A stretch of DNA of 7,513 bases from Helicobacteraceae bacterium (GCA_027084065.1 JALWLR010000046.1:1-7513), one strand, 5' to 3'; counted from the first letter of the stretch, positions 1 through 6,728 are shown. Notes: generated by a model not told the origin, from the letters alone. Program-made: numbers and translations.

Positions 1-1295
1 TAGGCTCGATGGTGGGAGCCGGTATTTTTATAGTCATTGGAGAAGCCGGAGCGATAGCGGGCGAGATGGTCATCCTCTCTTTCGTGCTTGCCGGAGTTAT
101 CGCATTGTTATGCGGTTATTCGCTTGCAAAATTTGCCATTGCCTACCCAAGTAGAGGAGGCATCATAGAGTATCTTGTTCAGAGTTATGGCGAGGGGTTT
201 TTCTCAGGTAGTTTGGGTGTTTTGTTCTATATGGCGCAACTTGTCGCACTTGCGGCGGTAAGCAAGTCGTTTGGAACGTATGCTGCGACATACATGGCAT
301 CGGGTGTGAATGAATTTTGGACCAATGTGTATGCCCTTGGTATACTTGGTTTTTTTGTATTTATCAACCTTATCGGTGCTTCAATGGTTGCTAAATCGGA
401 ATCGCTCATAGTCATTGTCAAAGTAGGAGCTTTGGTCGTTTTTACGGTGGCCGCTTTGCTCTATATGGATCCGCAGAAGCTTCTGCATGCAGACATTCCC
501 GCACCTATTAATATATTCTACGCACTGGGTCTTACGTTTTTTGCCTATCAGGGATTTAGTGTTATTACCAATTCCGTCGAGGACATGCAAGATCCAAAAC
601 GAGTTATATTTCGCTCCATGATTGCCGCAATTTTGATTGTAGCACTTTTATATATCTCTATCACTGTGGCGGTATTTGGTAACTTGACGCTGGATGAGAT
701 TGTCAAATCCAAAGATTTTGCTTTGGCAGAAGCAGCAAAACCGGCTTTTGGCGAGCTTGGTTTTAAGATCATTGCCGCAACGGCACTCTTTGCAACCGCT
801 TCGGCAATCAATGCAACTCTCTATGCAACGACGCAAATTAGCTATGTTCTGGCAAAAGAGGGAGAATTGCCGAAAATTTATGAGCAAAATATTTTCAACA
901 ACACCGAAGGGTTGATCATTTCGGCACTGCTTATAGTGCCTATGATTTTGTTTCTCAACCTTTCAACTATTGCTTCCATTGCAGCGGTTACGGTTTTGCT
1001 GATTCAAGGTTTTACCCATACGGGGCATCTGTTTAAACTACAAGAAACGCAAGCACATCCGGCTTTGGTAGTAGCTGCAATCATTGGTACATTTGGTGCA
1101 GCGGCATTTGCGATTTACTACTCCTCTTTGCATACGAAGCATTTTGCTTTGTACGTCGCAATGGCATTTTTTCTTGCATTTGCGCTGGAGGTAGTGTTGC
1201 GCCTTTTTGCACACAGAACAATTTCAATGCAGTTTATAAAAAAAGATATACACAGCATTGAAGAGAAAATCAAATCTATAGAAAAGGAGATATAA
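1..1295 (+). CDS. APC-superfamily amino acid permease, 5' partial (permease 1)
   Basis: Inner-membrane secondary transporter of the amino acid-polyamine-organocation (APC) superfamily; substrate not determinable. The reading frame is open to the left edge: in-frame codons for Gly-Ser precede the ATG at position 9, giving GSMVGAGIF, the unwound TM1 motif that normally lies about 17 residues into these proteins. The ATG at 9 is therefore internal and the true start is outside the window. Counting that Met as residue 1, about 12 hydrophobic segments follow. Landmarks are YPSRGGIIE (46-54, after TM2), the TM6 signature FFAYQGFS (177-184) and TASAINATLY (263-272). The TM6 motif carries Gln where the downstream paralogue has Glu. 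The C-terminus (410-428) is a charged helix with Ile at 410, 414, 417, 421, 424 and 428, a regular coiled-coil heptad pattern. The stop is one base before the next gene. Family call firm; substrate unknown. Confidence 0.93.
   Translation, partial: GSMVGAGIFIVIGEAGAIAGEMVILSFVLAGVIALLCGYSLAKFAIAYPSRGGIIEYLVQSYGEGFFSGSLGVLFYMAQLVALAAVSKSFGTYAATYMASGVNEFWTNVYALGILGFFVFINLIGASMVAKSESLIVIVKVGALVVFTVAALLYMDPQKLLHADIPAPINIFYALGLTFFAYQGFSVITNSVEDMQDPKRVIFRSMIAAILIVALLYISITVAVFGNLTLDEIVKSKDFALAEAAKPAFGELGFKIIAATALFATASAINATLYATTQISYVLAKEGELPKIYEQNIFNNTEGLIISALLIVPMILFLNLSTIASIAAVTVLLIQGFTHTGHLFKLQETQAHPALVVAAIIGTFGAAAFAIYYSSLHTKHFALYVAMAFFLAFALEVVLRLFAHRTISMQFIKKDIHSIEEKIKSIEKEI
1282..1289 (+). promoter_or_regulatory. 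Ribosome binding site of the 78-aa coiled-coil gene
   Basis: AAAAGGAG lies 7 nt before the ATG at 1297, within the last codons of permease 1. It is the strongest Shine-Dalgarno in the plus-strand operon and is the main reason to accept this small gene. Confidence 0.75.
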
Positions 1296-1296
1296 A

Positions 1297-1533
1297 ATGG
1301 GTTTTATAGAAAAAATCACAGAGTGGCTTTTGGAAAAAGAGGAGGAGCTTGCACGTGAATGTGCCGTTCCTAAAGAGGAGATCGAGTACCAGATAGCAAA
1401 AGTGGAGCTTGAGAGAGAAAAACTCAAAGAGGAGTGTGCAAAAAAGATTAAGTCTTTGGATGATATTTTGATGCGTTTGCGAAAGATAGAGAGCATAGAA
1501 ACGCTCAAATGTGCAACGAAAGAGTCCAAATAA
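1297..1533 (+). CDS. Small coiled-coil protein of unknown function (78 aa)
   Basis: I do not recognise this family. It is a soluble, highly charged, Glu/Lys/Leu-rich protein without signal peptide or membrane segment. The ATG has a strong Shine-Dalgarno (AAAAGGAG, 1282-1289, 7-nt spacer) inside the end of permease 1, and the stop abuts the next start codon. This placement and the codon style, which matches the neighbours, support a real gene. From residue 29 on, hydrophobic residues follow a 3-4 spacing (Ile29, Ile33, Val36, Leu43, Cys47, Leu54, Ile57, Leu61, Ile64), as expected of a coiled coil. A short amphipathic helix (2-20) precedes Pro25. Three cysteines, each followed by Ala, fall at residues 22, 47 and 72, exactly 25 apart. 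It could be an accessory or scaffold subunit for the neighbouring membrane proteins; that is inference from position only. Confidence 0.85.
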   Translation: MGFIEKITEWLLEKEEELARECAVPKEEIEYQIAKVELEREKLKEECAKKIKSLDDILMRLRKIESIETLKCATKESK

Positions 1534-2370
1534 GTGTATAACCTTGCACTGCTTTACATCTTTGGCGGGATGGGGCTTGTAGGCATAGGGCTTTACTTCT
1601 TTTTCAAACTCAAAGAGCAAGAGCGTATACAAAAGATACTCTCTATGCCTTTTGATGAAAAGTACAGAGAGTATCTGCGCCGAATTGAGCTTTATAGAAA
1701 TCTGCCAAAAGAGGACAAAGAGGCGATAGAGCGCCGGATTTTACTGTTTATACATACAAAAGAGTTTATAGGCGTCTCTATAGAGGTAACGGATGAGATG
1801 AAAGTCGTCATCGCGTTTCATGCCTGCTTGCTTTTGTTTAAATCCTCTCTTGGGGGTTGCTACGATCATCTCAAAACAATCATTATCTATCCGACTGCCG
1901 TTGCCATTGAAAACATTCGAAACAATGGAGGCATCTATGCAAAAGAGCGTTTTTTGATAGATGGTCAATCCGCCGGCGATACGGTTGTGGTTATTTGGCA
2001 TGACGCCAAACGTGAAGCGTACCATCCGCGTCATGACAACGTCATCATTCATGAATTTGCTCATGAAATAGACTTTATGGATGGAATCCCAGATGGCATA
2101 CCGCCGCTTGAGCGTTCGAAGTATCATGAATGGATGCAGGTGCTTTATAAAGATTTTAAAAAACTCAGTGACGTATTTATGAAAAACCGCGATATAGGCA
2201 AATACAAGCTGCTTGGCGAATACGCAGCCACAAATGAAGCGGAGTTTTTTGCAGTCGTGAGCGAGCGTTTTTTCGAATCGCCCAATGCGCTGAAGAAAAA
2301 GTTTCCAGAACTTTACAAAGAGCTCAAAGAGCTTTATGGAATCGATCCTGCTAAATTGATAAAGAGGTAG
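1534..2370 (+). CDS. mtfA: MtfA-like zinc-dependent peptidase (M90), membrane-anchored
   Basis: Predicted zinc metallopeptidase of the MtfA/M90 family. The catalytic motif HEFAH is at residues 173-177 (His173 and His177 as zinc ligands, Glu174 as catalytic base). The downstream block around EYAATNEAEFFAVVSERFF (229-247) supplies the probable third ligand Glu237, matching the block that holds Glu212 in E. coli MtfA. The N-terminal half fits the family as well (FDEKYREYL, 40-48; VVIAFHACLLLF, 91-102; IIIYP, 116-120). Length (278 aa) is close to E. coli MtfA (about 265), but a hydrophobic segment (residues 3-24) followed by basic residues is added, predicting a membrane anchor with the protease domain in the cytoplasm. 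The start is GTG, directly after the previous stop, with a modest AGAG at 1521-1524; starting at the next ATG (codon 13) would cut the anchor in half. In E. coli MtfA binds the PTS regulator Mlc; no such partner is visible here, so the substrate is unknown. Confidence 0.9.
   Translation: MYNLALLYIFGGMGLVGIGLYFFFKLKEQERIQKILSMPFDEKYREYLRRIELYRNLPKEDKEAIERRILLFIHTKEFIGVSIEVTDEMKVVIAFHACLLLFKSSLGGCYDHLKTIIIYPTAVAIENIRNNGGIYAKERFLIDGQSAGDTVVVIWHDAKREAYHPRHDNVIIHEFAHEIDFMDGIPDGIPPLERSKYHEWMQVLYKDFKKLSDVFMKNRDIGKYKLLGEYAATNEAEFFAVVSERFFESPNALKKKFPELYKELKELYGIDPAKLIKR
2361..2367 (+). promoter_or_regulatory. Ribosome binding site of permease 2
   Basis: AAAGAGG lies 5 nt before the ATG at 2373 and overlaps the last codons of the peptidase gene; the peptidase stop codon falls in the spacer. 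This arrangement suggests translational coupling. Confidence 0.65.
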
Positions 2371-2372
2371 TT

Positions 2373-3719
2373 ATGACAGAGAAAAAAATAGGTTTTTTAG
2401 AAGCGTTTAGTATTGGTGTAGGGGGTATGGTCGGCGGTGGCATCTTTGCCGTTTTGGGACTGACGATAGATCTTGCAAAAGGGGCAGCACCCATCTCTTT
2501 CGCCGTTGCCGGTTTCATTGCACTGGTTACGGTCTATTCTTATGTCAAGCTCTCTTTACGCTATCCCAGTGAAGGTGGGACTATAGAGTTCATCGTTCAG
2601 GCATTTGGCAATGGCATGTTTTCAGCTTTTATAAATACGCTGATGCTTGTGAGCTATGTCATAATGATCGCTTTGTATGCGTATGCTTTTGGTAGCTACG
2701 GCTCTGCTCTTTTTGTTGGTACGGATGTAGCGTGGCTGCATCATACATTGGCTGTAAGCGTTATTGTCATCTTTACGCTTATAAACCTTATGGGAGCTTA
2801 TCTAACGGGAAAGACGGAAGATATAATGGTCTTTTTAAAAATCGCTATTTTACTTCTGTTTGCCGGAGTAGGACTTATAACGGCTGATTTTTCACGAATG
2901 TCACCGGAGCATTATGAGAGCATACCCTCTATCATTACAGGTGGATTGATTATATTTTTGGCGTATGAGGGCTTTGAGCTTATAGCAAATACGGCGCGTG
3001 ATGTAGAAAATCCAGAAAAAAATCTTCCGCTTGCTTACTATAGTGCGGTTATTTTCGTTATTGCACTCTATGTCCTCATAGCGGTCGTGACAATAGGTAA
3101 CGTAAGTTTTGAAGAGGCGAAAAAAGCACAAGATTATGTCCTTGCCATTGCTGCAAAACCCTTTTTCGGCGAAGCCGGGTTTGTGCTTATAGGCATCGCG
3201 GCACTGCTTTCAACCGCTTCGGCTATCAATGCGACGATTTACGGAAGTGGACGGGTTGCCGTTTTGGTTGCTAAACTCGGAGAACTGCCAAAAACATTTG
3301 AAAAACGAATCAAGTATGGATTTGAGGGTATGATTATATTGGCACTTTTGTCTATCATCTTTACACTTTCATTCGATATAGAAAATATCTCCATAGCCGG
3401 AAGTATTGGATTTTTGATCATTTTTTCACTGGTTAATTTGGCGAATTTCAAGCTTTACAAAGAGACAAAAGGGTGCCGATTGATTTCAGGTTTTGGTTTT
3501 TTGCTCTCTTTGAGTGCGATTGGTGTTCTCGTATGGTATAATGCGCTTCACTCTCCCCAGTCGCTAAAGACAAGTTTAATTGCAATACTGATTGTAGCTC
3601 TTTTTGTCGTAATGTATTACTTCATAAAAAAAGAGAATCGTATTGCACTATTTATAGATAAAAATTTACAAGAAGATGAAGAAAAAAGAGTAAAGGAAAC
3701 TGTTGATAACGTTAGATGA
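2373..3719 (+). CDS. APC-superfamily amino acid permease (permease 2)
   Basis: Complete 448-residue inner-membrane transporter of the APC superfamily with about 12 hydrophobic segments. Diagnostic blocks in order are the TM1 motif GGMVGGGIF (17-25), YPSEGGTIEFIVQAFG (64-79), the TM6 signature FLAYEGFELIAN (195-206) followed by DVENPEKNLP (210-219), and TASAINATIY (281-290) with AKLGELPKTFE (300-310). The same blocks occur in permease 1 at equivalent spacing, so the two are paralogues. This copy keeps the common TM6 Glu (Glu199) and the DVENPEKNLP loop, whereas permease 1 has Gln and a diverged loop, which hints at different substrates or coupling. The C-terminal tail (419-448) is charged and cytoplasmic. 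The ATG lies 2 nt after the peptidase stop with a good ribosome site, and the 3' end overlaps the next gene by 17 nt. An amino acid or related amine is the likely substrate class; the exact one cannot be read from sequence. Confidence 0.94.
   Translation: MTEKKIGFLEAFSIGVGGMVGGGIFAVLGLTIDLAKGAAPISFAVAGFIALVTVYSYVKLSLRYPSEGGTIEFIVQAFGNGMFSAFINTLMLVSYVIMIALYAYAFGSYGSALFVGTDVAWLHHTLAVSVIVIFTLINLMGAYLTGKTEDIMVFLKIAILLLFAGVGLITADFSRMSPEHYESIPSIITGGLIIFLAYEGFELIANTARDVENPEKNLPLAYYSAVIFVIALYVLIAVVTIGNVSFEEAKKAQDYVLAIAAKPFFGEAGFVLIGIAALLSTASAINATIYGSGRVAVLVAKLGELPKTFEKRIKYGFEGMIILALLSIIFTLSFDIENISIAGSIGFLIIFSLVNLANFKLYKETKGCRLISGFGFLLSLSAIGVLVWYNALHSPQSLKTSLIAILIVALFVVMYYFIKKENRIALFIDKNLQEDEEKRVKETVDNVR
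3692..3697 (+). promoter_or_regulatory. Ribosome binding site deciding the TTG start of the CorA-family gene
   Basis: AAAGGA lies 5 nt before TTG at 3703. The nearby ATG at 3716 is out of frame, and the next in-frame Met is residue 35, so this site fixes the TTG as start despite the 17-nt overlap with permease 2. Confidence 0.65.
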
Positions 3720-4512
3720 AATAGATGCACTAATACTAGAGGATATTGAAAATCCAAACCACCCTTCGGAGTTCATTCCTCAGGAGAAATACTCCGTTTT
3801 GATTATGAGGCTGCCCGAAGTGCAAGGTGATGTCATAAAAATAATTTCGTACGCTTTTGTCGTATCACATGGCTCAGTTTGTCTATACAACCGTGAAAAA
3901 GCGGAACTAGAAAGCATAGGAACTTTGCATGATTTAGTCGCTTTTTTGGATGTTAAAGTAGACAAACTGCTCAAAGAGGTGCAGCTGTACCATTTCGATA
4001 TAGAGCTGCTTGAGGAGTCATTGTATGAAGAGAGTGTCAAAGAGCTCTTTATGCAGGAGTGGCTGCGCTATAAAAAGGATGTTTCTCTCATTCACAGAGT
4101 TATGTTTCATACGACTTTGGCATTTGAGTTGTTCGTGACTTTTCATAAAAAAGAGGAGAGTTTCGATACTTTGGCATATGCGGATGTTCTTGAACATATG
4201 GGACGCATTCGTGATCTCTCCAAGTCCGCAATGGACAAGCTTGATAACCTTTATGACTTTTACCGAGCGAAAGTCGATGAGAAGATGAATAAAAATATGT
4301 ACTATTTGACCATCATTTCCGGTATATTTTTGCCATTGACGCTCATTACAGGGTTTTTCGGTATGAATACGGGAGGATTACCATATACGGATGATCCAAA
4401 CGGAACAATGAAAGTTGTGATAATATCGGCTGTTTTGGAAGTGATAATGATAGCGCCGTTTTTGATTATGAACTCACAAAAGATCAAACGCTTCCGAAGA
4501 AAAAAGCACTAA
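3703..4512 (+). CDS. CorA-family divalent metal cation transporter, short form
   Basis: Inner-membrane channel of the CorA/ZntB (2-TM-GxN) family, which works as a homopentamer moving Mg2+ or other divalent ions. The C-terminus has the standard layout: a long helical stalk (roughly 90-198), TM1 (about 200-219) ending in the signature GMN at 220-222, a short acidic loop, TM2 (about 237-256) and a basic tail (KIKRFRRKKH). The sequence after GMN, TGGLP, is closer to the ZntB-like branch (GGxP) than to classical CorA (MPEL-type loop), so Mg2+ should not be assumed; Zn2+, Co2+ or Ni2+ are possible. At 269 residues it is shorter than the usual 310-330, with the cytoplasmic N-terminal domain reduced. 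The start is TTG, inside permease 2 in another frame. It is the last gene of the plus-strand block, and its stop overlaps the stop of the convergent lptG. Confidence 0.9.
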   Translation: MITLDEIDALILEDIENPNHPSEFIPQEKYSVLIMRLPEVQGDVIKIISYAFVVSHGSVCLYNREKAELESIGTLHDLVAFLDVKVDKLLKEVQLYHFDIELLEESLYEESVKELFMQEWLRYKKDVSLIHRVMFHTTLAFELFVTFHKKEESFDTLAYADVLEHMGRIRDLSKSAMDKLDNLYDFYRAKVDEKMNKNMYYLTIISGIFLPLTLITGFFGMNTGGLPYTDDPNGTMKVVIISAVLEVIMIAPFLIMNSQKIKRFRRKKH

Positions 4513-5573
4513 ACTCTATTTTTGAGAACCTGCCTGAGTGCTGCTATAAAAAGCAGTACGATAGGCAGTATGATACCTGTCTCAGCAGAAATTGTCTTGT
4601 TCTTTGCAAGCTCCATCAGTATAAACAGCACTCCCCAAACTATCAGCGAAGTAACGATAGCGACAAAACTAAAAAGTGACACATTCAAAAAGCGTGCACT
4701 TACCGGAACGAAAAAGAATATGATGATAACTAGAAGCGGTGCATAAAATGGGTAAATAAGACTTTTATACAAAGCTGCTCGTATTTTGTCGGTGTTGAGA
4801 TGCTGCTCTTGTAAAAGGCGAAGTGCTTCAAGTGCATCCAAAATGGTATAATCCGCACTCCCCTCGTAGACCTGATCGAGCATTTTCGGTCTAAATCCCT
4901 CCAGCAGTTTCAATGTTTTCTTTTCTTCTACCGTTATACCGTGTGAATCGAACGTAAAATCGGCAGGTTTGTAAATGATGTCGGCATTGGTGATGTGCCA
5001 CGCCCCCTCTTTGTAAAAAGCACTTTTTGCCATTATGACTTTAGCTAGTTGTCTGTTTTGGAGTTGAAAAATACGCACCCCAATTGCTTTTTGCTGTAGA
5101 GGCAGAAGCTTGTTGAAGTAGATATACTGGTTTTTGTAGATGAAAAAGAGATCTCGCGAGGGGCTGAGATACTCGGAGTGCTCTTTGATACTTGTCGCCA
5201 TTGCATTGGCTTTTGCAAATTTCGGCCAGGCATGCAAAGAGACATACAGCAATGTAACGGCTGTCGAGGCAACGATAAAGGGTTTGAGAACATCCAGTTT
5301 ACTATATCCAAGTGAGTAGAGTGCAACTAGTGTGTTAGAGCGTATAAAACTGATTTTTGTGCTTATCATTGCAAAGACAAGTGAAAGCGGCAGGAGCATG
5401 TCGATAGCGAAAAATGACTTATAGACAAGGTAAATCAAAACAAGGTTTGCAGAGGAGGAAATTTTCGATGCATTGTTCATATAGTCGAAACCAACAAGAA
5501 AGAGTGTCAGTGCAGCAAGGATGATGATAAAAATTTTGAGATAATGAAAAAGTATGTATCGAAAAGCGAGCAC
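4509..5573 (-). CDS. lptG: LptG/LptF-family LPS export permease (YjgP/YjgQ)
   Basis: Inner-membrane subunit of the Lpt ABC transporter, which with LptB extracts lipopolysaccharide or lipooligosaccharide from the inner membrane and passes it to the LptC/LptA bridge. The 354-residue protein has the family plan: three N-terminal membrane segments (about 10-30, 44-72, 96-114), a periplasmic jellyroll domain (about 118-255), and three C-terminal segments (about 272-290, 297-318, 332-348). The block IDMLLPLSLVFAMI (57-70) and the cytoplasmic coupling stretch around NTLVALYSLGYSKLDVLKPF (80-99), which contacts LptB, are typical. The start is GTG at 5571-5573 with AAGGA 6 nt upstream; an in-frame stop three codons before it excludes a longer form, and the ATG at 5578-5580 is out of frame. 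It follows pth by 43 nt. LptG rather than LptF is inferred mainly from the pth-linked position. Confidence 0.88.
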   Translation of the reverse strand: MLAFRYILFHYLKIFIIILAALTLFLVGFDYMNNASKISSSANLVLIYLVYKSFFAIDMLLPLSLVFAMISTKISFIRSNTLVALYSLGYSKLDVLKPFIVASTAVTLLYVSLHAWPKFAKANAMATSIKEHSEYLSPSRDLFFIYKNQYIYFNKLLPLQQKAIGVRIFQLQNRQLAKVIMAKSAFYKEGAWHITNADIIYKPADFTFDSHGITVEEKKTLKLLEGFRPKMLDQVYEGSADYTILDALEALRLLQEQHLNTDKIRAALYKSLIYPFYAPLLVIIIFFFVPVSARFLNVSLFSFVAIVTSLIVWGVLFILMELAKNKTISAETGIILPIVLLFIAALRQVLKNRV

Positions 5574-5579
5574 GCACCA

Positions 5580-5584
5580 TCCTT
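5580..5584 (-). promoter_or_regulatory. Ribosome binding site deciding the GTG start of lptG
   Basis: On the minus strand AAGGA precedes GTG (5573) by 6 nt. The Shine-Dalgarno runs into an out-of-frame ATG, so spacing and reading frame together select the GTG. Confidence 0.65.
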
Positions 5585-5599
5585 AAAAAATGTTATGCG

Positions 5600-5605
5600 A
5601 TTGTA
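5600..5605 (-). promoter_or_regulatory. Possible -10 element upstream of lptG
   Basis: The minus strand reads TTTGCTACAATCG between pth and lptG. TACAAT preceded by a T-rich stretch resembles the housekeeping -10 of Campylobacterota, which often lacks a -35 box; none is seen here. It would begin transcription roughly 20 nt before the lptG start. It may simply supplement read-through from rplY-pth. Confidence 0.35.
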
Positions 5606-5616
5606 GCAAATTTGTC

Positions 5617-6183
5617 CTAAAATTTTGTAGAAGGATTCTTGACGCTATAAAGAGAAGCAACTTCTTCTAAAGATTTGTTTGTAAGTGCTTCCGCCGCATC
5701 TGCCGCGTGGGCTATGATTTTTGGAAGGATTTGTCGCTCTTGTTCGTTGAATGGACTAAGAACATAGGAGGCAACTTCTGTTTTGTACTCCGGTTTTCCA
5801 ATGCCGATTCGAATGCGTATATACTCTTTTCCTATGTGCGCATCGATGGATTTTAGTCCGTTATGACCTCCGTGACCACCACCTCGTTTAAAACGCAGCG
5901 CTCCAAAAGGCAGATCGAGATCATCATGGATAACTACGATGTTATCAAGCGCTATTTTGTAAAAAATTTTCACTTTTGCCAGAGCTTCACCTGAGAGATT
6001 CATATAGGTAAGCGGCTTGCATAGAAAATGCTCGTCAAATTTGTAAAGTTCTGCTTGAAATGAGCTTGAGGAGAGTTTGTTTGCGTGATGTCGCAAGATA
6101 AGTTCGTCTATAACCATAAACCCGACGTTATGTCGGGTCAGGGCATATTGCGGTCCTGGATTACCAAGTCCTGCAAAAAGCAT
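5617..6183 (-). CDS. pth: Peptidyl-tRNA hydrolase (Pth)
   Basis: Essential cytosolic esterase that releases tRNA from prematurely dropped peptidyl-tRNA. The 188-residue length is normal. All active-site features of bacterial Pth are visible: GLGNPGPQY at 5-13 with Asn8, TRHNVGF (16-22) with catalytic His18, KPLTYMNLSG (56-65) with Asn62, the HDDLDLPFG block (86-94) with Asp87, and GGGHGGHNGLKS (101-112) with His107 and Asn108. These correspond to E. coli Asn10, His20, Asn68, Asp93, His113 and Asn114. The ATG is 2 nt after the rplY stop with no convincing Shine-Dalgarno, so translation is probably coupled to rplY. The rplY-pth pairing is common in bacteria and fits a joint role in translation. 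Confidence 0.97.
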   Translation of the reverse strand: MLFAGLGNPGPQYALTRHNVGFMVIDELILRHHANKLSSSSFQAELYKFDEHFLCKPLTYMNLSGEALAKVKIFYKIALDNIVVIHDDLDLPFGALRFKRGGGHGGHNGLKSIDAHIGKEYIRIRIGIGKPEYKTEVASYVLSPFNEQERQILPKIIAHAADAAEALTNKSLEEVASLYSVKNPSTKF

Positions 6184-6185
6184 TG

Positions 6186-6722
6186 TTATTTTGCTTTGAT
6201 GACACTAAGAACAGCTACTCTGTCCGCATCCACGTACTCAACATTTGGAATCTTTGGAAGATCGCGGATAAGTTTTGCATCGCCGACATCCATATCGGTT
6301 ACGTCGATTTCGAGTTTGCTTGGAATGTCTTCGATTTTTCCTTTGACACGTAAACGCGGCTTGGAGACAAATACCATCCCTCTGTTTTTAAGACCTTTTG
6401 CTTCTCCGACAGGTACGACAGGTACATAGTAGTGTGTTACAAGACCCGGTTGTGCGACCATAAGATCTACATGCAAAAGTTTACCTGTTACGGGATGAGA
6501 CTCGTATGCCTGAACGACGACGTCCATCTCTTTGTCGCCCACTTTGATTGGGAATGCAAGAGACTCTTTTCTTCTTACAGTTTTGATATACTCGTTCTCT
6601 TTGAATGCCGCATTTACGTTTTCTAGACCTTTTCCGTAAATGTTGGCAATTAGATAACCATCCTTTCTAAGTGCTTTTGTAGCACTTTTCCCAGTACTCT
6701 CTCTAACTATGCCTTCTAACAT
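6186..6722 (-). CDS. rplY: 50S ribosomal protein bL25, long Ctc/TL5 form
   Basis: Ribosomal protein that binds the 5S rRNA of the large subunit. The first ~92 residues are the L25 domain (ESTGKSATKALRKDG, residues 8-22; YESHPVTGKLLHVDLM, 73-88, is a strong signature). Residues ~95-178 form the extra C-terminal domain of the Ctc/TL5 type (KNRGMVFVSKPRLRVKG, 112-128; VTDMDVGDAKLIRDLP, 141-156), absent from the short E. coli protein (94 aa) but usual in Campylobacterota. The ATG has AAAGGA 6 nt upstream and a TATAAT box about 28 nt upstream, so this gene probably leads its own transcript rplY-pth(-lptG), even though the pilus ATPase gene lies just upstream on the same strand. Confidence 0.97.
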   Translation of the reverse strand: MLEGIVRESTGKSATKALRKDGYLIANIYGKGLENVNAAFKENEYIKTVRRKESLAFPIKVGDKEMDVVVQAYESHPVTGKLLHVDLMVAQPGLVTHYYVPVVPVGEAKGLKNRGMVFVSKPRLRVKGKIEDIPSKLEIDVTDMDVGDAKLIRDLPKIPNVEYVDADRVAVLSVIKAK

Positions 6723-6728
6723 GTTGTG

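Noticed and set aside
9..11. ATG at position 9 as the true start of permease 1
   Set aside because: In-frame codons before it give Gly-Ser of the TM1 motif, and the paralogue has about 18 more N-terminal residues, so the gene begins outside the window.
1276..1632. A 118-codon minus-strand frame opposite the small coiled-coil gene and the start of mtfA
   Set aside because: It spans gene junctions of a clear plus-strand operon, and its Phe/Leu/Ser-rich translation is what the complement of Lys/Glu-rich coding DNA produces. The plus-strand small gene has a strong Shine-Dalgarno.
4538..4559. Hairpin just after the corA stop (7-bp stem with one G-U, 8-nt loop) as a terminator
   Set aside because: No T-run follows on the plus strand, the stem has a mismatch on the minus strand, and it lies within the coding end of lptG.
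6085..6429. A 114-codon plus-strand frame across pth and rplY
   Set aside because: It is a shadow of two unmistakable conserved genes on the other strand, with Ser/Thr-rich low-information sequence.
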